A stretch of DNA of 44,942 bases from JAWWOW01 sp033851265 (lineage in GTDB: Bacteria; Actinomycetota; Actinomycetes; JAWWOW01), in contig JAWWOW010000017.1 of assembly GCA_033851265.1 (NCBI GenBank), forward strand, positions 1 to 44,942, given 5' to 3'. This document shows positions 33,992 through 40,738 of the stretch, piece after piece. The notes beneath the pieces were generated by a model that saw nothing but the letters and a program-made list of their open reading frames with translations, made no database searches and was not told where the DNA came from. Positions within the stretch are counted from its first letter, which is position 1, and every line of letters starts with the position of its first letter. The position numbers were made by a program, and so were the translations under genes.

Positions 33992-34075
33992 AGACAGGAC
34001 TTTCTACGAAATCCCCACCCCGAGTGATCAACGGTTCTACCGTTTGACCACGATCGATCGATGGGGGTGGGTCGC

Positions 34076-34483
34076 ATGACGTTCAAGCGAACCGTCACGA
34101 CCGAGATCGAGGCACCGCTCCACAAGGTGTTCGAGTTGATCAGCGATGGTGGCCGACAACCGGAATGGTCTAGCCACCGGCCGACTCGTGTCATCGCGTC
34201 GGCTCCCCCGAGCCGTTTCGTCTGCGAATGCAGCGACGACAGCGGTGCCTACCTGTGGACGTTCGACCTGACGTCGAGCCCGATCGGTACGACGGTTCAT
34301 CACACCGTGCAGCGACTCTCTGCCCCGGCATTCATCAAGGTGATCCAGCCGCTCGCGTGGGAGATGTTCGGTGAGCGCCAGGTCGTCGGTGGGTTAGCGA
34401 AGCTCAAGGCTCTTGCCGAAAGTCACGGCATCCCATTGCCGCGGCAGTCGACATCGCACGTCTGGGACTCCGCCAGCCGCTAA
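34076..34483 (+). CDS. SRPBCC-family (polyketide cyclase/START-like) protein
   Basis: The 135-residue protein starts MTFKRTVTTEIEAPLHKVFE, the standard opening of the SRPBCC hydrophobic-ligand-binding fold. The later part holds TFDLTSSPIGTTVHHTVQRL and a long C-terminal helix (AWEMFGERQVVGGLAKLKALAESH). The family binds lipids, steroids or polyketide intermediates; some members are cyclases or aromatases. It lies 85 nt after the DUF35 gene and could be read with it. A small inverted pair, AACGGT (34030-34035) and ACCGTT (34039-34044), lies between them. A longer start at 34061 is possible. Confidence 0.72.
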   Translation: MTFKRTVTTEIEAPLHKVFELISDGGRQPEWSSHRPTRVIASAPPSRFVCECSDDSGAYLWTFDLTSSPIGTTVHHTVQRLSAPAFIKVIQPLAWEMFGERQVVGGLAKLKALAESHGIPLPRQSTSHVWDSASR

Positions 34484-34923
34484 GCAAACCTTGCGTTGAT
34501 CGCTGCCCATTCGCCGATCATGGTTTCGAACTTCGCGGGGTTGTAGATGTCCTCTTCGTAGGACCACTGGTTGTTGCCGGCGTACTTCAGCAAGGTGAAG
34601 TTGTAAGCCTGGTGCAGGCTGCCGTCGCCCGGGTCTTTCATCCGGTTCCACACCTGGCAGATGACCCAGCCGCGTTGCTCGTCGATGACGTACCACTCGA
34701 TCGGGAACTCATTCATCTCATGGGCCAGCGGTTCGTTCATCGTTGACTGGATCCAGTCGAAGATCTGCTCGCGCCCGTGCATCTCGCCGTAGTGGTGCTC
34801 GATGTAGACCGCGTCCTCGGTGAAGAGGTCAGCCCACGCGCGCCATTGCTGTTTAGCAGCCGCGGCTGCAGAGACTTCCTGGTAGTGCTGGAACGCCTGC
34901 TCGAGCTCGTCGCGTGAGTACAT
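34480..34923 (-). CDS. SnoaL-like / NTF2-fold protein
   Basis: The 147-residue product has MYSRDELEQAFQHYQEVSAA and QWRAWADLFTEDAVYIEHHY. GEMHGREQIFDWIQSTM follows, the layout of the NTF2-like/SnoaL superfamily. Ligands or substrates of such proteins are small hydrophobic molecules; delta-5-3-ketosteroid isomerase is one relative. The Tyr and Asp residues in the pocket cannot be assigned by eye. It overlaps the SRPBCC gene end by 4 bases in the convergent direction and has its own upstream region. Confidence 0.78.
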   Translation of the reverse strand: MYSRDELEQAFQHYQEVSAAAAAKQQWRAWADLFTEDAVYIEHHYGEMHGREQIFDWIQSTMNEPLAHEMNEFPIEWYVIDEQRGWVICQVWNRMKDPGDGSLHQAYNFTLLKYAGNNQWSYEEDIYNPAKFETMIGEWAAINARFA

Positions 34924-34984
34924 GCCGCTAGTTCTACCAATGTTGACGGGGACATGTCGGGGTCTCCCCTAGAACCCTGGGTAC

Positions 34985-35800
34985 ATGAGCCGAATGCAGA
35001 GGTCACCACTGGCGCGCTGGGCATGGCTACCCACACTCGCCCTCGGCGTCGGGCTGTTCTTCACTGTCGAACGCACGATGATCGCGACGCAGAACCCCCA
35101 CTTCCTGCCGTCTGTGATCCTGATCGGCGCGTCGGTCGTGCCGGTGGCCTTCGTGGTCCTCATCTACGGGCTCGATCTGCCATATGACGTGACAGCCGGG
35201 ACGATCTGGACGACCGCCCTCGTCGGCGGAGCGATCGGCACGGTGGTCGCCGGCGTACTCGAGTACCAGACGCTGCGCGGTCTCGGCCCCTACGCAATGT
35301 TCGGGGTGGGCCTGATCGAAGAGGCGGCCAAGCTCGTTATCCCCTTCTTCATCGTGCTGCTGATGCCGTTCCGGCGCCGGTCGGACGGCCTGCTCATCGG
35401 CGTCGCGTCCGGCGCCGGGTTCGCCGCGCTGGAGACGATGGGCTACGCGTTCGTGCACCTGTTCGCCACGCATGGCAACCTCGGAGCCGTCGAGAACCTC
35501 CTGATGGTCCGCGGGTTGCTCAGCCCGGCCAGCCACATGGCATGGACCGGCGTCGCTGCTGCCGCCCTGTGGTGGGCCGCCGCGGACGGTTGGAGCGCGC
35601 GCGCGACGTGGCGCTTCGTTATCGCCTACCTCGTGGTCTCACTGCTCCACGGCGCATGGGATTTCTACGCCAACTTCCCTGCGCTGGCGATCATCAGTGC
35701 CGTGAGTGTGTTCCTGCTCGGCCTGTTCACCATGAGCCTTGCCGTGACGGAGCGACCGCCTGTTGACCGGATACCGCAACGGCAGCACGCATACTCGTAG
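34985..35800 (+). CDS. PrsW-family intramembrane metalloprotease homologue
   Basis: The 271-residue protein has eight or so membrane helices. GLIEEAAKLVIPFF carries the EE-x-x-K motif of the CAAX/PrsW class. GAGFAALETMGYAFV and SPASHMAWTGVAAAALWW provide the other conserved acid and His positions. YLVVSLLHGAWDFYANFP holds the last His. In Bacillus PrsW cuts an anti-sigma factor; here the target is unknown. Start is ATG at 34985. The gene ends 2 nt before the site-2-protease-like gene, so the two membrane peptidases are co-transcribed. Confidence 0.82.
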   Translation: MSRMQRSPLARWAWLPTLALGVGLFFTVERTMIATQNPHFLPSVILIGASVVPVAFVVLIYGLDLPYDVTAGTIWTTALVGGAIGTVVAGVLEYQTLRGLGPYAMFGVGLIEEAAKLVIPFFIVLLMPFRRRSDGLLIGVASGAGFAALETMGYAFVHLFATHGNLGAVENLLMVRGLLSPASHMAWTGVAAAALWWAAADGWSARATWRFVIAYLVVSLLHGAWDFYANFPALAIISAVSVFLLGLFTMSLAVTERPPVDRIPQRQHAYS

Positions 35801-35802
35801 GT

Positions 35803-36660
35803 GTGGACCCGCAGCAGGCTGACGAGGCACCGGTAACGCCCCACGGACCGGCACCGCTCTCGTCGTACGGCGCCGCGCCTCCCGAGGAACCAACCCGCCC
35901 GCTCGCGGCCCCCACTCCGCTCTACAAGCGCATCGCCGGCCCGATCGTCGCCGCCGGGGTTGCGCTGGCCAAGTGGGGCGCGGTCCTCATCAAGTTCAAG
36001 GCGTTCACGTTCGGCGCGAGCGTCGCGGTGTCGTTGGCGGCCTACGCCTGGATCTGGGGCTGGAAGTTCGCGCTCGGGTTCATCGTGTTGCTGTTCATCC
36101 ACGAGATGGGCCACGTCATAGCGCTGCGCTATATGGGTATCCCGGCGAGCCTGCCGATGTTCATCCCGTTCCTCGGGGCCTTCGTCACGATGAAAGAGCA
36201 GCCAAAGACTGCGTGGCACGAAGCAGTCTCCGGGATCGCCGGGCCAGTGCTTGGGTCGGTCGGAGCGTTGGGCTGTTGGTGGTACGCCGAGAACACCGGC
36301 AGTCAACTGTTCATGGCGCTCGCCTACACCGGGTTCTTCCTCAACTTGTTCAACCTGCTCCCGATGCTGCCGCTCGACGGAGGGCGCACCGCAGCCGCCA
36401 TCCATCCGGCGCTGTGGGTGGTCGGTCTCATCGGACTGGTTCTGCTTGCGCTGCAGACGCACCAGCCGCTGATCTGGATCATCATCATCTTGGGTGCGAT
36501 CGAGGCCTGGCGACGGTTCCGGGGTCGGAACACCGAAGAGAGCCGCATCTACTACAACCTGACCGTGCAGCAGCGGGCCATCATCACCGTGGCCTACCTG
36601 GGTCTCATCGTCCTGCTCGTGCTGGCGCAGCATCAGACCTACGTGAAGCGCACCTTCTGA
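35803..36660 (+). CDS. Site-2 protease (S2P/M50) family membrane metalloprotease
   Basis: The 285-residue protein starts with GTG 2 nt after the previous stop. A Pro/Ala-rich, probably cytoplasmic N-terminus of about 40 residues precedes the membrane part. The zinc motif HEMGH is at residues 100-104. LNLFNLLPMLPLDGGR carries the third ligand in LDGG at 191-194. Both are complete, so catalysis is expected. Such enzymes cut membrane-bound proteins within the lipid layer. Being next to a PrsW-like gene, it may form a regulated proteolysis pair (inference). A strong terminator follows. Confidence 0.88.
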   Translation: MDPQQADEAPVTPHGPAPLSSYGAAPPEEPTRPLAAPTPLYKRIAGPIVAAGVALAKWGAVLIKFKAFTFGASVAVSLAAYAWIWGWKFALGFIVLLFIHEMGHVIALRYMGIPASLPMFIPFLGAFVTMKEQPKTAWHEAVSGIAGPVLGSVGALGCWWYAENTGSQLFMALAYTGFFLNLFNLLPMLPLDGGRTAAAIHPALWVVGLIGLVLLALQTHQPLIWIIIILGAIEAWRRFRGRNTEESRIYYNLTVQQRAIITVAYLGLIVLLVLAQHQTYVKRTF

Positions 36661-36674
36661 GCCTTGGGCAGAAG

Positions 36675-36712
36675 AAACCGCCCCGGACCACTGTGGCCGG
36701 GGCGGCTTCATT
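36675..36712. terminator. Bidirectional GC-rich terminator
   Basis: CCGCCCCGG (36678-36686) and CCGGGGCGG (36697-36705) are perfect 9-base arms with a 10-base loop. On the plus strand CTTCATTCAT follows. On the minus strand TTTCTTCT follows. It can end both the protease operon and the small minus-strand transcript that holds the ORF at 36731. Confidence 0.8.
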
Positions 36713-36730
36713 CATGTCTGGGGGGACTTG

Positions 36731-36763
36731 TTAGTCGTCCCAGGGTCCGAAGTCGTCGTCCAT
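36731..36763 (-). CDS. Ten-residue acidic micro-ORF MDDDFGPWDD
   Basis: An ATG at 36763 is preceded by GGAAAGGAACGTCGC, with AAGGA about 8 nt upstream of the start, a strong ribosome site for this genome. The frame reads MDDDFGPWDD and stops at TAA. The terminator listed at 36675 follows 19 nt later. I do not know a family of this kind. Six of ten residues are Asp. Such a tiny ORF with a clear ribosome site and terminator may encode a signalling or regulatory peptide, or its translation may matter rather than its product (inference). A candidate -10, TACACT, lies on the minus strand at 36920-36915. Confidence 0.45.
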   Translation of the reverse strand: MDDDFGPWDD

Positions 36764-36799
36764 GCGACGTTCCTTTCCACTGCCCGGCCCCGCGCACAC

Positions 36800-36961
36800 C
36801 TATGGCGGTGGCTTGCGGAGCGTGGGCTTCTTATCGTGGCGCCGAAGCGAGATTCGCTTGGGGCGCATCGAAGCCGGAGCATTCCGGCGCAACCTCTTGG
36901 TGGGCTGCTCTTCCAGTGTAGTCGACCCGGGGACGGAGACCTTGAGCCTCGCGCCTGACAC
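36800..36961 (-). CDS. Possible 53-residue basic protein next to the operator
   Basis: A frame with a GTG at 36961, one base from operator copy 5, runs to a TAG at 36800. The product is Arg/Lys/Pro-rich in its second half (for example SMRPKRISLRRHDKKPTLRK). About three quarters of its third codon positions are G or C, a little lower than neighbouring genes. It would be transcribed away from the acyl-CoA ligase gene, with the 10-residue ORF 36 nt downstream. I do not recognise it. No ribosome site is seen; a leaderless start is possible but no -10 is clear. Low confidence that it is translated. Confidence 0.3.
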   Translation of the reverse strand: MSGARLKVSVPGSTTLEEQPTKRLRRNAPASMRPKRISLRRHDKKPTLRKPPP

Positions 36962-36962
36962 T

Positions 36963-36982
36963 CCCTGACGCGCGCGTCAGGG
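36963..36982. promoter_or_regulatory. Palindromic operator, copy 5
   Basis: CCCTGACGCGCGCGTCAGGG has perfect 8-base arms with CGCG in the centre, making the whole 20 bases a perfect palindrome. It is 8 nt before the ATG at 36990 and 1 nt from a possible GTG on the opposite strand. It could therefore control divergent transcripts. Confidence 0.7.
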
Positions 36983-36989
36983 ATTTGGC

Positions 36990-38546
36990 ATGATGCCCGC
37001 CATGGACCGACTGCACTCGATCACCCTCGGCGACGTTCTTCGTGAGCACGCCCGCTCCTGGCCGACCAAGGCGGCACTGGTCTGTGGCGACCACCGGCAC
37101 ACGTACGCCGCGTTCGACGATCGCGTCAGCCGCCTCGCGAACGCGCTGCGCGAGCGCGGTGTCGGCGCAGGCGACCGCATCCTGTGGCTCGGCCAGAACT
37201 GCCACGTGGTCCTCGAGGCGCTGCTCGCGGCAGCGAAGCTCGGAGCCAACTTCTGTCCGGCCAACTGGCGACAGTCCCCCGACGAGTTCGCCTACGTCCT
37301 GACCGACCTCGACCCGGCAGTCGTCTTGTGGCAGGCCGACGAGATCGGTGAGCCCATTGCCAAAGCGCGCGAGTCGACGCAGTCGAACGCATGGTGGATC
37401 GGCTGTGACGACGAAGCGGTGAAGCAGGGCGATACGGCGTACGAGCAGGTCCTCGCCGGCGCCGACCCGACGGATCCCACCATCGAGGTCGATCCGGCGA
37501 GCGCAGTGCTCACGATGTACACGGCTGCCTTCAGCGGTCGACCGCAGGCGGCGCAGCTGTCGCATCTCGGCCTGATCTTCCAGAACCTGAACATCGCGAT
37601 CATCCAGCAGGTGACACCCGACGACGTCTACCTCAACTGCGGTCCGCTCTTCCACATCGCGACGTTCATGACGACGGCTGCGACGTTCCAGCTAGCCGGC
37701 ACCAACGTGTTCACGTCGCGCGCCGAAGCCGAGGAGATCTGCCGACTGACCGACGCCGAGAAGGTGACCGGCGCGTTCATCCTCCCGCAGGTGGTCGCGC
37801 GCATCGTCGAGGTGAACAAGGACCGGAAGTACGACCTTTCGTCGCTGCAGACGATGTCGATGGGCAACAAGGAGTTCGCGGAGATGGTGTCGCCGCGGAC
37901 GACGTACTGGATGCGCAAGCCGGGTGGCTACGGCCAGACCGAGGTCAACGGGCTGCTGACGTTCTCGGCCTTCGGCGACGGTCCGATGTCACCGGGTCGT
38001 CCAACTCCGGTGATGCAGGTCCGCGTGGTCGACGAGGACCTGAACGAGCTACCGGTTGGTGAGGTCGGCGAGATCGTTGCGCGCGGACCATCCGCGATGG
38101 TCGGCTACTTCGGCAAGGACGAGGAGAACGCCCGCCGTCAGCGCGGCGACTGGCACCACACGAACGACCTCGGTCGGCGTGAGCCCGACGGCACGATCTC
38201 GTTTGTTGGGCCGAAGACCGAGCTCATCAAGACCGGCGTGGAGAACGTGTACCCCGCCGAGGTCGAGGGCGCATTGCAGAAGCACCCGGCGGTCGCGGAA
38301 GTCATCGTCATCGGGGTCCCCGACCCGGTCTGGGACCAGAACGTGAAGGCGGTCGTCCGGCTGCACGACGGCCAGGAAGCAACCGAGGACGAGCTGATCG
38401 AGCACGTGAAGGGTCTGATCGCGTCGTACAAGAAGCCGAAGACCGTCGACTTCGTTGACGCGTTCCCGCGGTTGGAGAGCGGCTGGGTCGACCGCGACGC
38501 GGTGAAGGCTGCGCACGGTGGCGGAGGTACGCCGGGTCGCGGTTAG
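36990..38546 (+). CDS. AMP-dependent acyl-CoA synthetase (ANL family) with altered motifs
   Basis: The 518-residue protein can start at ATG codons 36990, 36993 or 37002. It follows the ANL plan (HTYAAFDDRVSRLANALRER at the N-terminus, GGYGQTEVNGL, VGEIVARGPSAMVGYFG, IKTGVENVYPAEVEGALQKH). Two sites are unusual. The ATP-phosphate loop reads TMYTAAFSGRPQAA at residues 176-189, where most members have TSGTTG-x-PK. The C-terminal end reads FPRLESGWVDRDAVK, where the catalytic Lys (SGKI-x-R) is replaced by Trp. Either this is a diverged active ligase group or the enzyme cannot adenylate. Operator copy 5 is directly upstream. Confidence 0.85.
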   Translation: MMPAMDRLHSITLGDVLREHARSWPTKAALVCGDHRHTYAAFDDRVSRLANALRERGVGAGDRILWLGQNCHVVLEALLAAAKLGANFCPANWRQSPDEFAYVLTDLDPAVVLWQADEIGEPIAKARESTQSNAWWIGCDDEAVKQGDTAYEQVLAGADPTDPTIEVDPASAVLTMYTAAFSGRPQAAQLSHLGLIFQNLNIAIIQQVTPDDVYLNCGPLFHIATFMTTAATFQLAGTNVFTSRAEAEEICRLTDAEKVTGAFILPQVVARIVEVNKDRKYDLSSLQTMSMGNKEFAEMVSPRTTYWMRKPGGYGQTEVNGLLTFSAFGDGPMSPGRPTPVMQVRVVDEDLNELPVGEVGEIVARGPSAMVGYFGKDEENARRQRGDWHHTNDLGRREPDGTISFVGPKTELIKTGVENVYPAEVEGALQKHPAVAEVIVIGVPDPVWDQNVKAVVRLHDGQEATEDELIEHVKGLIASYKKPKTVDFVDAFPRLESGWVDRDAVKAAHGGGGTPGRG

Positions 38547-38573
38547 CACATCCGCAGCCCCGAGCAGGAGCAT

Positions 38574-38587
38574 CGGGCACACGCCCG
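38574..38587 (+). terminator. Hairpin after the acyl-CoA ligase gene
   Basis: CGGGC (38574-38578) and GCCCG (38583-38587) pair around ACAC, 27 bases after the stop. No T tract is visible. Confidence 0.35.
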
Positions 38588-38647
38588 GCCGCAACGCCGA
38601 CCGAACAGAACCGGCGTTATCGAGTGGGTTGGCTGTCCCGATACCCC

Positions 38648-38653
38648 TAGCCT
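38648..38653 (+). promoter_or_regulatory. Candidate -10 (TAGCCT) for a leaderless mRNA
   Basis: TAGCCT is 6 nt before the ATG at 38660, the fourth example of this spacing. A partial copy of the cassette repeat (CCGGCGTTATCG, 38611-38622) lies just upstream. Confidence 0.45.
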
Positions 38654-38659
38654 TCGATC

Positions 38660-38887
38660 ATGCGCGTGACGTATGACCCTTCCGCTGATGCGGCGTACAT
38701 CTACCTAACCGGCGCGGCGTTGATGCCTGGCCGCGACAGCATCCCGTGCGATGTCCCGGAGGGGATGCAGGCGATGGTCATCTTGGACTGGAAGGAGGGC
38801 AAGATCGTCGGCCTGGAGGTGCTGGACGCCGCAGCGTTGCTTCATCCAGATCTCCTAGCGGAAGCCGTCCGGCCCGGGGATCGATAG
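38660..38887 (+). CDS. DUF2283-family small protein
   Basis: The 75-residue protein reads MRVTYDPSADAAYIYLTGAA and then AMVILDWKEGKIVGLEVLDA, which is the whole DUF2283 domain (Y-D-x-x-x-D-x-x-Y-I-x-L ... D ... G-x-I-x-G-x-E-V-L-D-A). Its function is unknown; such genes often lie in accessory and toxin-antitoxin-rich regions. The stop codon is immediately followed by a copy of the repeat family. This is the first gene of the repeat-separated series. Confidence 0.8.
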   Translation: MRVTYDPSADAAYIYLTGAALMPGRDSIPCDVPEGMQAMVILDWKEGKIVGLEVLDAAALLHPDLLAEAVRPGDR

Positions 38888-39047
38888 GGGCCGTTCTCGC
38901 CGTACATAAGCGGCGGTAGGTGCTGGACCGACGAACGCGCTGACGCATTGCGGCGTCCGAGATAGTGCGCGTTATGTACCGGGTGCGCGTGAGCGAGCGG
39001 TAAGGGCCGATCCCGAACGCAGGTCCCGGGCGTTGTCGCTCGCTTAC
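38886..39047. repeat. Cassette-type repeat, long module copy 1
   Basis: GGGGCCGTTCTCGC (38887-38900) opens the region. A module from CATAAGCGGC (38905) to about 39045 is closely similar to 43921-44060; shared stretches include GATAGTGCGCGTTATGT and TGAGCGAGCGGTAAGGGCCG. It contains inverted pairs GTACATAA with TTATGTAC, and GTGAGCGAGCG (38989-38999) with CGCTCGCTTAC (39037-39047), the latter with one mismatch. The short core AAGGGCCGATC...CGGGCGTTG lies at 39002-39035. No ORF is convincing inside it. Confidence 0.7.
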
Positions 39048-39069
39048 GAACCTGCGAGATCATGGGCGC

Positions 39070-40674
39070 ATGAGCCCGTTGCGTATACGGCTTTCGCGCG
39101 TGGTGTCCAACACTGGCGACACGGTCGACGTTGCCGATCCAGGACTGACCTGCGTCGTCGGTAGCAACAACGTGGGGAAGTCTCTAATCCTTCGTGAGTG
39201 CATGGCCCGAATGAGCACGATGCCTGGACAGCAGGCGGTGACGCGTGCGGTCGCTGAGGCCGTGTTAACCCGCGATCCGGCCAATCTGCTGGTGCACGAC
39301 GTGGAGGCCCTCGTGCAGTCCAACGGCATCCCAGCAGGAACTACGGGGAGCCTTGAGCCGCAATACTCGCCGCCACTCGGCGGCACCACGATGACAGTTG
39401 CAACCACGCACGGTCAGCTCGTGCAGGATCCAAACGCTCTCGGGGGAGCGATTGGTTACTTCGCCTGGCTTGCCAGCGCTGGCTCCTTGGTGGCGCAAGC
39501 GTCGGGAAGCATGGGGACGCCCGGGATGGCCCCGGACGCAAGCCCGTTGGGACGACTGTTTCGTGAAGGCGTGCTAGAAGGCGAATTGTCCCAACTTGCA
39601 TTAACAAACTTCGAAACGTCGCTCACTCTCGACCGTGTCAACGGCAATGTGCACCTACGCGTCGGGAGCGTCGACGTCCCGATCCCGCCCATCAACCAAC
39701 CGACGTTGGAGTACGCACAGGCGGTCGCCGCACTTCCACCATTAAGCGATCAAGGTGACGGAGTAAAGAGTTTTCTGGGCCTGGCACTGATGGTCATAGC
39801 CGCCCGTGTACCGATCATGTTCATCGACGAACCGGAAGCGTTTTTGCATCCGGCCCAAGCTCGGGCGCTGGGGCGCTGGTTAGCCGAGCAGGCTCAAGTT
39901 CGCGACATGCAGTTGATCGTGGCGACACATGACCGTGATTTCCTGCTTGGAGCACTTGGAGCAGGTGAGCAATGCCGCGTGACCGTTGTCCGTGTCGCGC
40001 GTGAGGGTGATCACACGCATCTTCGTCAGCTGCCGCCGGACGACCTGCGAGCCGTCTGGTCGGACCCGGTGCTCAGGTACTCGAATGTGCTCCAAGGTCT
40101 GTTTCACCGTCAGGTCACTGTCTGTGAGGCCGACGCGGACTGCCGGTTCTACGGGGCCGTGCTCGATGAGCTAGCTATTGAGCGCGGGCAAAGAGCTCGT
40201 GCAGATGACACTCTTTTCGTTCCGAGTGGCGGCAAGAGTCGAGTTGCAACATTGTGCGAGGCGCTGACCCGCCTAGGCGTGAAGGCGACATGCATTGTCG
40301 ATTTCGACGTGCTTGACAAGCGCGACACAATCAAGCAGATCCTCGTCGCAGTTGGCGGAACGTGGACTGACGAGATGGATCAGGACTACGTAGCGATGAC
40401 TGGGCCGCTTAACCAGGCGACCCTATGGCAGCACGTCAAGACACAGGGGCTTGCTGCCGTTCCGGCTGGGAAGGCAAACACGGCTGCTCAATCTCTCGTC
40501 GAGACGCTGCGTACACAGGGGATTCTGATCGTGCCCGTTGGCGAGTTAGAGAGCTTTGACAGGACGATCGGCGTAGAAGGTGCTGCTTGGGTAAGTGCCA
40601 TGCTCGAATGTGACGGACATAAGACATGTGCCGCCGCGCGAGATCTTGTTGGCAATCTTCTGGAGGGCTGGTGA
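39070..40674 (+). CDS. OLD-like AAA ATPase with TOPRIM-like C-terminal domain
   Basis: The 534-residue protein has Walker A GSNNVGKS at residues 31-38. The ABC-type signature region is LSDQGDGVKSFLGLAL. Walker B is PIMFIDEPEAFLHP at 248-261, and the switch His is in VATHDRDFLLG. The C-terminal domain shows VCEADADCRFYGAVLDE (acidic residues near 353-357), FVPSGGKSRVATLCEALTRL and TCIVDFDVLDK (Asp411, Asp413), the metal-site order of TOPRIM or DUF4435 nucleases. Overall it resembles OLD, GajA or fused PARIS-type proteins, which act in phage defence. At least five Leu TTA codons occur, a sign of foreign origin in such DNA. No partner helicase gene is adjacent. Confidence 0.78.
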   Translation: MSPLRIRLSRVVSNTGDTVDVADPGLTCVVGSNNVGKSLILRECMARMSTMPGQQAVTRAVAEAVLTRDPANLLVHDVEALVQSNGIPAGTTGSLEPQYSPPLGGTTMTVATTHGQLVQDPNALGGAIGYFAWLASAGSLVAQASGSMGTPGMAPDASPLGRLFREGVLEGELSQLALTNFETSLTLDRVNGNVHLRVGSVDVPIPPINQPTLEYAQAVAALPPLSDQGDGVKSFLGLALMVIAARVPIMFIDEPEAFLHPAQARALGRWLAEQAQVRDMQLIVATHDRDFLLGALGAGEQCRVTVVRVAREGDHTHLRQLPPDDLRAVWSDPVLRYSNVLQGLFHRQVTVCEADADCRFYGAVLDELAIERGQRARADDTLFVPSGGKSRVATLCEALTRLGVKATCIVDFDVLDKRDTIKQILVAVGGTWTDEMDQDYVAMTGPLNQATLWQHVKTQGLAAVPAGKANTAAQSLVETLRTQGILIVPVGELESFDRTIGVEGAAWVSAMLECDGHKTCAAARDLVGNLLEGW

Positions 40675-40683
40675 CCGCCCTAA

Positions 40684-40715
40684 AAGGGCCGTTCTTGAAT
40701 GCGCCGGCTAGGAGA
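40684..40715. repeat. Cassette-type repeat, short copy (degenerate 3' part)
   Basis: AAGGGCCGTTCTTGAATGCG begins 10 bases after the ATPase stop and keeps the left core exactly. The right core is decayed (GCGCCGGCTAGG). It separates the ATPase gene from the gene starting at 40739. Confidence 0.55.
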
Positions 40716-40738
40716 GTCGTGTTTGGCATGCTGTTGAC

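Noticed and set aside
36728..36958. Plus-strand open frames between the site-2 protease gene and the acyl-CoA ligase gene
   Set aside because: They have no ribosome site or recognisable sequence, and run against the small minus-strand transcript that has a clear ribosome site and terminator.
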